A program made the translations under genes and the position numbers. The notes under the pieces are model-generated. The model did no database searches, was not told the DNA's origin, and saw only the letters and a list, made by a program, of their open reading frames with translations. DNA of 64,000 bases from positions 47,719,720 through 47,783,719 of the forward strand of contig OX439000.1 of assembly GCA_949316495.1 (NCBI GenBank), given 5' to 3'. This document shows, piece after piece, positions 12,655-25,096 of this stretch; the first letter of the stretch is position 1; every line of letters begins with the position of its first letter. Source of the stretch: Amphiduros pacificus (taxonomy: Eukaryota > Annelida > Polychaeta > Phyllodocida > Hesionidae).

Positions 12655-12990
12655 ACACAAAAAGTGGAGGGTGAAATGTAGTCACGTGGTCTAAACCAGT
12701 TTTAACATTGGCGGCCATTTCAATTCTGAAGAAGCTGAAATTCTTGTCCATTTAAAAGTGAGATAACTGACTTAAAACAGAATAAAATGATCGTTTTACA
12801 ACTGGATATTGAAGAAAACAGATTATACTTTGCAAACAACCAGGCCATGTAATCAGTGAGTACACAATTACAACACCTGCAGTGTGTGTTTACCACGCGC
12901 AGCTCAGTGGGCTGCGCTAGGGCAGATTAAATTTGATGAACTCTCTCTAGCCGTGAAATGGCCGCCGGGCCCAAAATAAACAAAAGGCAA
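12655..12990. promoter_or_regulatory. Candidate promoter patch with two opposed YY1-like motifs
   Basis: TTGGCGGCCATTTC (12708-12721) and GAAATGGCCGCCGGG (12955-12969) are YY1-like sites on opposite strands about 245 bp apart. An E-box, CACGTG, lies at 12683. The patch is clearly GC-richer than the flanks, includes GCGCAGCTCAGTGGGCTGCGC, and lies 3.1 kb upstream of the first G-gamma ORF. It could be the promoter of that locus. Inference from motifs and composition. Confidence 0.3.
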
Positions 12991-14644
12991 ATTCACTGCT
13001 AGAGATTCTCGAGCTAAATAATACCCCATAAGATGAGATATCGATAATATGCATTTCATCAACTAACTATTAAGAGGGCTATTCACATTGATTAGGCAAG
13101 TCAAGTCTCAATTTGAAATCAGTTGTATACAAACTGAAGTGAGATATTCATATTTCAATTTGAAAATGGAGGTAGAATCTATAATTGACCAAATATTGGT
13201 TGAATTTCTATAATATCGTTTAAAAAAATATGATATTAATGAAATTGTAACAGTGTACCTTTATTTTTCAGGAAAAATTTCATCTTGTATGGTAAGTTAA
13301 ATGGTACTTCAGATTCCTGCTCAGGATGACAACTAAATTGTGTTAAAATTTTGCACCTTCTTTTGTGAGTTGAGTTTGTCTGTAGATATTAGATTTATTT
13401 ATTTCATTTTTCAACTTTTTTTGCAAGTGTGTGAAAGCATAATTACTCAGCAAAGCTGTGTTCTTTGTGATTTGTAAGTGTCTGTGAAATAATGTCCAGA
13501 TTGAAATAGCGAGTGCTCCATAAATCTCATAGAAACTAAAATTTATAGAAATTTAATAATCCAGTAATGTTCATTGCTTATATTGAGAGTATTTAGAAGT
13601 AAGTGAGCCTTAACATCTCTTTAATATACGCAAATTGCAGTTCCATATTAATATGATCCTTATTAACAGAAATTACTAACTTGTCTAAAATTACTCATGA
13701 ATTTCTTTAAACCATTGTTGAAACCATCAATGAATTCTTTTAGTTTAAAGCAATAAATTTATATAATATTTTGACATAAAAAGGCATATTTATTACTATA
13801 CACCTTTTATTAAATACAATATTTCAAAAAGTGATCATTGTTATTTTGGAGTAGAATCAAGACAGTTGATGATATAACATGTGTAAATTAAATAATAATT
13901 TGTTAATGCCAACATTTAGTCATGTTTAAATTTCATGATTGACATCCATGATTTTGTTTTGTATTTTTATTTTACAGTACAACACTGTTCAATTCTTGCT
14001 AGTCTTATCTACACTGCATGATGCACGAGCCTTTTGTTCATTATTTTGCTGTAGTTTTAGTTTTAAGCTGCTTGTAAGATTGTGGGTACTTTTCATTTTA
14101 CATTATCATTCAAGTGATATGTAAATGTTTTTTGGGGGGTTTTTTTTCGTGTTTTTTTAAATAGTTGCTTGCTTTACAAATAAGTATGTAGAAATTAAGG
14201 ATATTTGATAAAATGATTGGACCTTCAGGTCGTTAATGTGTTGAAATCAAATGACCAGCACTTGATGTGTTATTATTTGATGATGAAGAATATAGTTTTG
14301 ACTATTTCTAGCTATGATAAAATATAGATATCACATTTTAACATGTGAAACATTTGAAACATTACAATTAAGATAAGGAGAATTACAATATTATGTTGTT
14401 CAAAACACAATGTGTCAAATAGAAATATTAGATTTTTATTGCATCAATCATTTTCCAATGCATTTTAAAAAAGGAATAAAAAGCATAAAGGAGAATTGTG
14501 TAAAGAAATATAAAGACGGGTCAGACAGTTTTACAGAGATAGGGGTATGTTCAAATGATATGCTATCGTGATACTATGAAACTTTTAAGTTATCTTGAAG
14601 AAATCCCCCAAAATAAACATGCCAGGATTATTTTGTTTTTCTGA

Positions 14645-15010
14645 AAGTGTCCAGGTCTGTGGGTTTTTATACATGTATGTGACTTCTGCAGTGGTCTACA
14701 AGGTTTAAGCCGATACCAATAGACAAATATTGAGCGACAAACAGGCCTCTTTAGGCCAAATCACTCCAATTTCCCAATCTAAAAGTGCTAGCAAACTTTA
14801 ATTAATCAGGTGTTTGCACAAGATCACTGGTCAGCTGAGCAAAATTTGTTGACTAAGTGTTCAATGGATAAAACGGATTTTACCAGAATACTCATCTGCT
14901 TTCAAGTGGCACATAAATGGGTATTAACATTTGATCAGAAAATTTAGGATAAAGACAATTATATCATGTCAGGAAAAATGCTTCAAAATCTGATTTCTTG
15001 AAAGCTTTAA
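14645..15010 (+). repeat. Unclassified dispersed repeat, copy B
   Basis: Diverged copy of 9835-10325, with the same order of landmarks: AATAGACAAATATTGAG, TTAGGCCAAATCACTC, GGTGTTTGCACAAGATCACTGG, CTCATCTGCTTTCAAGTGGCACA and GAAAAATGCTTCAAAA. It has several small length differences from copy A and no conserved reading frame. Confidence 0.6.
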
Positions 15011-16116
15011 CTTTTTCCCCAGAGAAAGTTGCCACTATATATAGAATAGATAGAGATTCATGTGTAACTTCATAATTTATGACATGTAATTTAAATACTC
15101 TGAGTGTGCTATTCTCTGAGCTTTACACTAATATGTGGCCTGTTCTCTATGGCACAACACTAATTAATATCCTGGGTCCAACACTAGGACTGGAGAGGAC
15201 ATAAAATAAGGATATAATCACAGGACAGGGGATGAATTTGAAACAGATTAAGGAAGAGGTTTAAGATCAGGGACAAAACATAGATTACTACCCTACACAT
15301 GTTCTAGTTTGGCACAAAACCAGGCAAAAATAGGTTTTGTCTCCAGCTGTCAGTAGGTTGCTTGTTGAATCATTAGGAGAATAAAACAAATTGACGCTGA
15401 TGGCAAAAAGGGTATTTAGATGGGCCTCATTTTCAATTCAACCCCAAAAAAGATATATTTTCCTGACCACATCTATTTTCCCTTTGAAACTACGAAGTTG
15501 CACAGATCTGAGATATTTAGGATTCACAGTTGTGGAACCTGTGTTGTTTAAGAATGTGGAATATTGCCAAGTACGAGTGAGTGGTAATTTAGATAAGTAC
15601 ATGTTGAAATATTAAGATATTTGTAGGCTAGCAATAATGATAATGTGGTTAAATTAAGCAAGGGTATCACTCCCAACTTCTTAATCACTACATCTCTCTG
15701 GGTTAAAACCAGAATTGATCTCCTATTCAGAAACCACAAACATTTTCTGATCACCAACTTTGTGAAAAGCCCAGTCTCCATGCTTTACTCCTCAAATAAC
15801 TTCTCAACTCTGACATAAGTCACTTTGAGAACTAGCATAAGATACCTGATCTGCCACTGTCACTATGATTTCACTTCTTCTCCCTTACCAATTATACTCT
15901 CTGCACTGCTAATAGTGGGGTATAGTGGACTACTGGCATAATGGCAAAGTGTAGCAGCACACTGAGTGGCTTATTGTAGCTAAGACACTTGGTGTGGGTT
16001 GATTCATGGTACATAAATGCAGTGCAGAAACTGGACTAGCAATGGACTGGACAGGGTGTGTGCTGCTGTTATCACCACACCTGACCTGTGTTTTGTCCTG
16101 TTTCCATAGCAACATC

Positions 16117-16329
16117 ATGCCTTACCACGGTAACACTTTTGAGCAGCAGCGCAAGTTGATGTCCGATGTGGAGCATCTGCGAGTACACATGAGTATGGAT
16201 CGCACAAAGATGTCCAAAACCACAGCTGATCTCATCGACTTCTGCAACAAAAATATTCAGGATGACACCCTCATCTATCCTATAAAAGAGAACCCATTTA
16301 AGGAGAAAAAATCCTGCACAATAATTTAG
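16117..16329 (+). CDS. G-protein gamma subunit, paralogue or alternative exon 1 (CTII)
   Basis: This ORF encodes 70 residues of a heterotrimeric G-protein gamma subunit, which pairs with G-beta and anchors the dimer to the membrane. The N-terminal half is a coiled-coil helix (EQQRKLMSDVEHLRVHMSMD). The C-terminal half has the family pattern DDTLIYPIKENPF followed by KEKKSCTII. The final CTII is a CaaX box for prenylation of Cys67. Length fits the family (65-75 residues). A candidate acceptor, TTTCCATAG (16101-16109), lies 7 bases before the ATG, so the start is probably near the 5' end of an exon, with untranslated exons upstream. Vertebrate GNG genes usually split the coding region with an intron after the first helix; here there is none. 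The extra basic and Met-rich linker makes this the most diverged of the four and somewhat like the transducin-type gammas. An AATAAA lies at 16681-16686. Confidence 0.88.
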   Translation: MPYHGNTFEQQRKLMSDVEHLRVHMSMDRTKMSKTTADLIDFCNKNIQDDTLIYPIKENPFKEKKSCTII

Positions 16330-19300
16330 AATCACTTTTAGATTTTAGAGTGGTTTTAGTGAGAAAACTTTTGAGATGTGCAGCCATATAAGATAATTGA
16401 CTTTACACACTCAGATCTGAGCCACTGGCTGAAAAGAATGCTTTTTATCATTATTCAGTATTTATCATTCCATTCAGTTTGTTTGTCATGAAAATATGCT
16501 ATTTCTGTCATTTGTATCTTAAGTCTTCCAAAAGTTTTCAATTTTGACAATTTGAATTATGATGCATTATAAAAGTGTTCATTACATGGGGACAGTGCCT
16601 ATTTGCTGTAGCCAATCATAATTAAAGAGAGTATGCAGTAATTAAAAAAAAAGTTTTAAAAAAATCATAAATGAGTGGTAAATAAATTATAAATTGCTTT
16701 TTTGGTTGATACATTATAATAAGGGTCTGTGAAACATATCTGAAGAACACTCGGAAGCCTCTTTAAAAATACCCTCCTTTCTGTAGGAATGTCAATATTA
16801 GGGCACTGTAAATTAAAATGATGTTATGGAAGTATGATATTAGCTAATCATGTCAACCTGAAGAACATGAGCATGATGTCAAGCAGTGTTATTCTATTTT
16901 AAGCCTCATCTGGGGGTCACAGTAGTATGCTGATACAGACATCTGCAGATATCGCAACTTCTGTCAAGGAGTAACCTATTTGATAAAATGTATATCATGT
17001 CATATTGTTCATTTTTACATATTCTTCCAATAAATCAAACCTGAAGTATATTATTAAATAACTGTGATTTACTTGCCAAAAAGTTATTAAAATTAAAATT
17101 TCAATAATGAAAGATGATTATCACTCATTTTATTTGTTCTATTTATGACATCAAATCTAAGAAATTTGAATTTTAAAAAAAATATTATTTTTTTGCTTGA
17201 TTGATGGGAGGATTTTATCAGCTTGAATGCAGAGCAAAGTTACAAAGATTATGTACTAAAATGATGAAACTGGCAAATGCAGGTTTTCCTGTGATTTATA
17301 ATTGTTATGTGAAAAATGTACCAGTATGTCTTTGTATTTTATTAAAGTGATCTGTTGTAAACCTCCCAGATATTTTTATATGTTGTCATTTTTATTTTTA
17401 ATGTTTGTATTCTAAAATGCATTCTATGTAATGGACAATAATGATGTATTTTGCTGACTTTCCCAGTTTTTATTTTATCTTATCCCAGTGGCATTCTTAG
17501 AATAAAAGACATGGACTTAGAAACGAAGGACATGGACTTTGAAATGAAGGACATGGACTTAGAATAAATGACATGGACTTAGAAACAAAGGACCTGGACT
17601 TAGAATAAATGACATGGACTTAGAATAAATGACATGGACTTAGAATAAATGACATTTACTTTGGAGCTTGGTGAATGAATCAGAACCTTTTCCATATCTT
17701 GAGAAATGGTTTGATAACTGTTTGGAAAACTTGAGTAGAAGAAACCAATTTATATCAGTCAAAGCTCTGCACGGAGATAAACTTCACAAGAGTAGCCCTA
17801 CTGTTGTGTAGGTTTTCCTATTTGTATTCAGTATGTTATATTCTCTTTAGCTGTGCTGACATACATCATGTGTGTAGTAATTATTTTAAAGTCCAAAATT
17901 TATCATTGAGTTGTAATTGAGGCTGTCAAACATTCCAAAAACCAATGATCAGCATAGCTCAGAGGCCAATGGTTTTGGTTTTTATTTTTAAGTCCAACAC
18001 CTATTCTGCAGTGATGGGGGAGAGAGAGAAATTTTCTTTCATTCTGTTTGGCCATCAACATTGATCTTCTCCAAAATTACTGGTTGGAATTTTAGATTTT
18101 AATAGATAAGATATTGTATTTTCAGGTGACCAATTCTATCTTATTTTTTAGGCTTTGGATTTTTTTCAGGGTTTTTGATGACTTTTTGAACAAATCTACC
18201 GGTAATAGCTATCTCGTGTTATCAAGTAGCCTGTCATGACCATTATCAGCCAATGAGAATTAATATAATATTGAATATGTAATGTGATTGGCCAAAATTG
18301 TCACATCTGTTCTTGGAAAGAATTTAAATGGATATTTATGAAACAATAGCAATGATCAGCATAGCTCAAAGGCCATTGGCCTATGTTTTTATGATTTAAA
18401 AAAAAATCAATTGTGTAAATTGATTTTTATGCATATATACCTGGAACCTCCAGGAATAAAGCATTGATGCAGTCAGACCCAATATTGGGATCATTATTTT
18501 ACCATATTGACTTCTGGAGCTGCACAGTTGGGTTAACATTTTGCAGGTATTTCTAGGAAAACTTCACAAACATTACAAAAAGTAATTTGGCAGGAGAAAT
18601 CATTTCCCCACACCGAAATTGTCACCAATTCCTCTTTCAATAGGTCATGTAATAAATGCTTGTACCATAAGACAAAAGAAAGAACTGTTTGAAGTCATTA
18701 CATTCACAAGATAAAACAGACCAGAAAGGATGAAAGGGTCCTGCTACACCTGTACATTTGTGAAAGTCCTTTCATCATGTGACCAAGCCATCAAATGCAA
18801 TCATATATAACTATATTCAGGAGTCCTTTGCACTATACAATATGACTTGTTTCCATCTGTGCGAAAACCTGAAAAATTATTGTCTGCTTTATAGTCATCT
18901 TCTCGTATTTCCTGTGTGACAGAAGTTCCCAAATTTGAATGGTCTGATTCTTTGCTGAAAATATAAAATAGGATGAGGAAATAACAGATAAATTATAATG
19001 ATCATTTTGTTACCTTCACATGCTGTGTACCCATGTCTGGATTTTATGCAAAGATGAAAAGTGATGGGGAAGTCATGTGTGCAGAAGACAAACAAATATT
19101 TCCATCATCCCATTTGAGTGTGATTTTACAATTGATCAAGTAAATATTCTCCAATGTTTTTTTGGTCAAACATTCGTGTAACAAATGTAACAAAGAGAAC
19201 CGATTTGTTGATATGACATTTTTTTTGAGGCACTATTGAGGATATACTACCGAGAACTGATCTAATAACTGCCATGCGACCATATGGCCACAAGCAAGAC

Positions 19301-20472
19301 AATATCGAGAATCCCGAGATAAAACATTGTAGTGGAAAATTAAAAGGAGGATGTCAAATACTGTGTGTTTGTGTCAAGTGATCCTGAGTAATGATTTGGA
19401 TGGTTGCCAGGAGATGCGATATGGTGGTCACATTTAATGCTCTTATTCATCAATATTGTTCCATAATACAATGAAAGCCATTAATTTAAAAGCTCATATG
19501 ATAAGATAATCTTTAGGATCATGTATGAAAATTAGATCAAGTAGCTAGTCAGTAAAAATAAAGCCCCAACAAGCACATGCATTATTTCCAAGGTCAAGGT
19601 TACTCTGCTTAATCCTCCACCCACCTCCACCAGATAATGAATATTCATATTATCAAGAAAAGTGAAAATGATTTTATATTTGGATGTTATGTTTACATGA
19701 TGAGCAGAAGTAAACGTTATTAAGGATCACACAAAAACCTGATGTCAAAGGTGTCAAATTTACAAGGTGAATAAAATGAATAGTTACAACTTGATTAACT
19801 TGAAAACGTCAAGAGATAAAACCTGTTTTCCATGAGGGTCATATTTTTTAAAACTTGTAAATGATTTTTAAAAAGCACATTGCCCAGCAGTGATTTGTTT
19901 CTCACATGTATATTCACTAGGAGCAGTGCCTCATTATAATAATCAAAACATAGCCTCAGTTTAAGATGTCTGGAAAAGAGCAATGTGGGGACAACAGAGT
20001 CAGACCCCATATTGGATATGTATATAAGTTTGGCCTCATGGACTTCCATTTTGGAGTCATTTCCCGGGAATGTACACATTACCAAAACAGTAGCTAGCAC
20101 AGTTCTAAGACCTGTTCTATTGGAAAGATCTCTTACTGTGTGAAGAAAATTTGATCATCAGATTGTAAACTAAATTATTGTTCACATAAAATGAAATCAA
20201 CTACAGTTAAGATAATCTAGTGTTTACACATGGCCAACAAGTTACCACTATGATCAGGTCTGGTCAACATATCTTGATAATGAAAACTGCTTAATTGACC
20301 AAGATAAATGTGGGTGTGAGTGATTGGAGATTGTATTGTGTGCAGATATTGGGAAGCTATCTTTTGATAATGGTAAATGAGGTGCAAGATGAAGTTGTTC
20401 CAGTGAGGTTGTACCAGTGATGTTCACTTAGGTGTCCAGTTAGTAATTGCTTGTAAAGTTGACAGTCTGAGG
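16330..20472. other. 3' UTR and intergenic or intronic DNA between G-gamma ORFs
   Basis: No coding sequence is recognised. The first few hundred bases are probably the 3' UTR of the preceding G-gamma exon. A 20-bp minisatellite lies at 17508-17665. A short dispersed motif, CAATGATCAGCATAGCTCA, occurs at about 17943 and again at about 18350. Confidence 0.3.
17508..17665. repeat. Minisatellite, 20-bp unit
   Basis: The unit GACATGGACTTAGAATAAAT is repeated about eight times with small variants (AAACGAAG, AAATGAAG, AAACAAAG in place of GAATAAAT). Non-coding. Confidence 0.85.
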
Positions 20473-20508
20473 CCCCCCCCCCCCCCCCCCCCCCCCCCTC
20501 ACATCAGT
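20473..20508. repeat. 36-bp poly-C tract
   Basis: Thirty-six consecutive cytosines stand alone in AT-rich DNA. The G-rich complement could form a G-quadruplex and the C strand an i-motif. Exact length is likely to be unreliable in sequencing. Confidence 0.95.
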
Positions 20509-20679
20509 TTGGACCCTCATAGCATACAAAGGTTCATGCGGGAGGCTAACATTCAAGTTGCTATGATGGAGCCAAAGAGAATTATGCATCTCTTAACTAC
20601 AACTAATTTAAATAAAAAGCCATGTTCATTAAATTTTCTGATTTAAAAATAAACACTTCCAGGTAGCTTGTGTAACAAC

Positions 20680-21240
20680 CTGGTAAATACAGTACTCGAT
20701 CAGGCAGAGGCTGTGAAGTAGGCTTGCATAACCCAGAAAATCAGTACTCGTTCAGGCAGAGGCTGTGCATGGTAACCCAAAAAATCAGAGCAGTTGTTCA
20801 GATAACCCAGAAAATCAGTACTCGTTCAGGCAGAGGCTGTGTTTCAGGCAGAGGCTGTGAAGTAGACTTGCATGATAACCTGGTAAATCAGTACTCTTTC
20901 AGGCAGAAGCTGTGAGGTAGGCTTGCATGGTAATAAGAAAATCAGTATTCGTTCAAGCAGATGCTGTGAGGTGGGCTTGCATGATAACCCTGAAAATCAG
21001 TTCTCGATCAGGCAGAGGATGTGAGGTAGGCTTGCATGATAACCCAAAAAATCAGAGCAGTTGTTCAGATAACCCAGAAAATCAGTATTTGTTCAGGCAG
21101 AGGCTGTGAGGTAGGCTTGCATGATAACCTGGTAAATCAGTACTCGTTCAGGCAAAGACCATAAGTAGGCTTGCATGATGACCCAGTAAAACAGAGTACT
21201 CATCCAAGCAGATGCCGTGAGGTGGGCTTGCATGAGTTGG
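20680..21240. repeat. Minisatellite, about 55-bp unit
   Basis: About nine or ten copies carry the phrases AACCCAGAAAATCAGTACTC, GTTCAGGCAGAGGCTGTGAG and GTAGGCTTGCATGATAACC in order, with some truncated units (for example after AAATCAGAGCAGTTGTTCAG). The frames that stay open across it are by-products of the repeat. Confidence 0.85.
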
Positions 21241-23994
21241 GAAATCCGAGTAGACATGAGGCAGAGTGTGAATGTACTTTCAGGTAAAAGCTTCTCATAT
21301 CTGCCACTATCACACCACTCACCTGTTGTGCAGCTGTGGCCATGGCAACACATCACTATGTATCAAGCACAAATACACTGCTGCTACCAACCCTGACCTA
21401 TTCACACCATTTCAAGCAGTATAGCAGGATTTGTTATGCATTCAAAATGTTTGGAATGTATACTTCAAATAACAATTAAAGTTTAATCTCATAGCTAGCA
21501 ATTTTACAAGGCAAAAAGAGGATTGACAAGAATTTGATGTTGGTAATCCAAAAAACTTATATTACCACATACAAATGCAACAAACCAAATTTTATCACGT
21601 TGTAATTATCAAAATTGTTTTATCTGTTCCAAGCCATACAAAGAGTTGCCATGGAAATGATTTACAATTTGTTTTCTATTGTCTTCTTGCAGTGAAGTAG
21701 CAGATTCTGTAGAATATAGCAGTAATTGTTTGCTATTACAAGTTCAAACAGGTGAGTGCAACTTAAGTGATTAATGATATAGATGTAATATAACTTGAGC
21801 TTGCAAGTTTGTGATAAACATAGAAAATATGGTGCCATTAAATTTATCAGTACTATACAGTTACTTCAAATAAATAATTCACGTTTATGCCAGAAAAAAT
21901 ATTACATAAACCCGAAACATTCAATAATACCATTAATGGCCCAGCTGTGCATCCAATATATCCTGTTAATTACTAAAATTATTATGTAATGAACTTGATC
22001 TAATAATGTCATTAACACAAGACCTTTGTTTGATCTCATGGTAATACAAACCACATGTCCATTCGTGTCCCTCATATTCATCATGTCAGTTTGTTGTGAG
22101 TAACATAAGAATTTATATACTCCATGATTACCAATGATCAGTTAATCATTTGTAATTTTCAAGTAGCCCAGAATATTGATTACAATTATGAGTGTGCAAT
22201 GATTATATTTGATAATTTTGTTCTTATTGATATTGAATGCAATTGGCACAAATTGATTCATTTTGATAGATGTTTTCTAAAATGCATCAGGCAAGAAGAA
22301 TTTTATTTCCACAAGGGAGTTATTGATTTTTATGCATTTAATGTGCTGGCAAAGCAATTACTGTGAATTTTGGCAGGTGTAGATAAGTTGGGGGTTGGTC
22401 TGGAGTTGATTATGTTCTGTAGGTAGATAAGGATCCTGGTTCAGGTGAGCAAGACAAATGTGCTGCAGTGTATGGTGGGGAAACCTCTGTGTTATGTAGA
22501 ATCCCATGGTTTGGGTGTGGCCACTTTATGTTTGTATAAACTCCATATTTTGCATCTATCACATCCTTGTAGTCCTTGTAGTCAGGAATATGTTATGTTA
22601 TTTTGAACAAAAAGTGTAGTTCCTATCACAAGAGGGAAGAAAGATAATTCAGCATAAAGAAATAAGAAAGGCCTCTCATCTAATTCTACAAAAGATATTA
22701 AAAAGAATGCATTACCCTTTGCCTGGTTCTTCTCTGATTTAAATGTGTTTATTTAGATTAGATATGTTAAGTAATTAGAAACATGTATGTTGTAAAATTA
22801 AGTATATGCATTCGTGTTTTTTGTTGCACAATTCTGCATGTAACCCGACCTGACACCCAGTAAACTGCTCAAGTATAAATTAACAAAATATAACTTAAAA
22901 ATCAATGTCATAAATGAAATATTCAAATATTATTCCAAATTATATGAAGAAATATGAACTTGAGCCAGAATTTATTTGACAGTGTTGTGTGTGAAGTATC
23001 AGGTTGTGTTTCAGTGTGAATTTTATTTCATTTATGTTGTTTATGTGTTGTTTATGTGAGTGCATTTAATAAGACCATTCTCTATTGATGCCACCCAACA
23101 GCCCTAGCCTCTGAACTGATAATTGTGCAACATGGTATTGCTTAATTCAACAACAAACCTTCAGAGTAATTGTCACAAGGTTTCTAGTGAAATGCCTTGT
23201 TCCTCTCTTACATTTTTAGAACAAGATCTGTATTGATTTTTATACAGATCTCTTTGGATATATCCATATATAAAAGAAGTACTGAAGAAAAAAAAACTTC
23301 AAAGGTAGAGCTTTTATTGCCATCTTTTGAGGGCTGATTTCTGATATGACTTTGAAGAGATGTATGGCATTATTGAACAGATGGGGTCCATGGTTTGATC
23401 TGCTGTGGGATGCTTATGATATGATAGGTTTGCTGAGGCTATGTGAAGCAAAATATATGTTGTGGCTGCTGCAGCAGATATTTCTTCACATGGAACTTTT
23501 TGGGGAGTCTGGGGCCATTCCCCAAAAAATCATTTTTGAAAAAATCTTAAATATATCATGAAGTTGATGAGGAGGCTGCCATTTTTAATAACAGGACAAA
23601 TATCACCCATTGATAAATTCAATATGTCATGTGCATTTGATTGGCTGAAATTGTCATCTGCTCAAGTCTGCTCTGGGACAGGATTTGCCCACACTGAATA
23701 TACCTCCATTATCGTCCAATATTAGTTAAAATTGTTCCCGTTGATGCCACTATTCAAAAAAGCACTTTTGTCTTTGCCAAACTCCAAAGAAATGGACATA
23801 AATGTTACGTAAAACTTAAGAGAAATCATGTGTGGTGTCAGTAGAGAACAGTCCATGGTAATCCTGTTGGAAATTGTTGTTTTTTTGTGTTTTTGTGTGT
23901 GTGAGACTAGACAGTATATGTATTGTGTTTGTTTCTTTCTGATTTGGGTAGGTGGTGTTGTTGTGTGTAGCTCCGTGGCACGCAGAGTACAACC
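21241..23994. other. Non-coding DNA before the second G-gamma ORF
   Basis: No gene is recognised. The sequence is AT-rich and the ORFs have skewed composition without family motifs. It may be intron or intergenic. Confidence 0.3.
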
Positions 23995-24195
23995 ATGTCG
24001 AGTAACATTCAGAACACCAAAAAGCTATTGGAACAGCTACACAGGGAGTGTAACATCCAGCGTCTGCCTGTGTCCCAAACCATTAATGAAATGATCGCCT
24101 ATGCTGAACAGTATAAAGGCGAGGACACTCTGCTCACAGGCATTGATAAGAAACAGAACCCATTCCAGGAAAAGACTAGCTGTGAAATATTATGA
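23995..24195 (+). CDS. G-protein gamma subunit, paralogue or alternative exon 2 (CEIL)
   Basis: The ORF encodes 66 residues with full G-gamma architecture: helix 1 with KKLLEQLHRECNIQR, then LPVSQTINEMIAYAEQY, the DTLLTG segment, NPFQEK and a C-terminal CaaX box CEIL. A Leu at the last position favours geranylgeranylation, as in most gammas. It resembles insect G-gamma-1 more than the vertebrate subtypes. Candidate acceptors are TTGTGTGTAG (ending 23970) and CACGCAG (ending 23984), both within 25 bases of the ATG. The ORF is uninterrupted, with no intron at the usual vertebrate coding position. An AATAAA at 24591-24596 followed by a GT-rich stretch is a good polyadenylation signal, about 400 bp after the stop, which suggests its own 3' end. 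Paralogue gene and alternative terminal exon are both compatible. Confidence 0.93.
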   Translation: MSSNIQNTKKLLEQLHRECNIQRLPVSQTINEMIAYAEQYKGEDTLLTGIDKKQNPFQEKTSCEIL

Positions 24196-24590
24196 AATCT
24201 CTACCTGCCGTCATATATTGATATACGACAGTCACACTTGACATCTTGTCTCTAATTTCTTTCTTAAGTCTTAATGGTTTATTCAGTGCAGCTCACAAGA
24301 TAATGCGTGAAAGAATTTCAGTTTTATTTTTGTCAAATTATGTTACTGATTAAGACTGTCTTAAATAACAAAAGACTGATAGAGATAATGATTTGTTATT
24401 ATCATAGATGTATGTTTCACAAGTAAATGGGTGATATCATGTTCTATATGTATGTCAGCAAGCATACGCCTCAGATTTTTCTTTAATGAATAATGCATTC
24501 AAAGAGAACAAAAACACATCATGCACCAGAGAATTTAAATCTTTGTTTTGTAAATCATTTTGTTGAGGACAGTGATAATGTGAGTGGCCA

Positions 24591-24596
24591 AATAAA
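24591..24596 (+). terminator. Probable polyadenylation signal of G-gamma ORF 2
   Basis: AATAAA about 395 bp after the stop codon, followed by TTTGTGATGTTT-like GT-rich sequence. Confidence 0.45.
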
Positions 24597-25096
24597 ATGT
24601 GGAATGTTTGAGGAATCCTAGATTTGTGATGTTTCAGATCTGTGTCAGCTACTTTACCTCATTATATGTTAGTCAAAATGTAATATCTTAATTCAACAAA
24701 ATTTGTCATAGTCTCTGCTTTGATAGATATCACTTTATTTTAATTGTTTTGTTTCTTATTATCTCAATGCATGTTTGTAATCCACTCTTTTTACGTTAGA
24801 GAGCATTTGGCATGTACAATTGGAAATGTATGAGAAAAAAATCATGAGCATGTAGATGTAGTTATTCTATTGACAGAAATCTTCAGTTGTTTTCAGTTTG
24901 AGTCAGTGTTATATCTTATTTCACATCAACAGAAACTAACATGGCAATAAATAAGTCAATCTGGTTAGCAATGTACACTGAAGCATGGGAGGGGCGGACA
25001 CATGATTAAACACAGGAATCAATAGTTGGACTAATTGAGTAAATATCATTATATCCTTTGTGTCAATATCTTGCACTGAAATATAGTAACATATTT

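Larger units (their letters stand above)
10326..16116. other. Long non-coding stretch upstream of the G-gamma cluster
   Basis: No protein-coding ORF is recognised. It contains two GC-richer candidate promoter patches (11335-11410 and 12655-12990), the second copy of the dispersed repeat (14645-15010), and a possible 20-nt exon at 13272-13291 between TTTATTTTTCAG and GTAAGTTAA. One reading is that it holds the promoter and untranslated 5' exons of the G-gamma locus. Confidence 0.25.
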
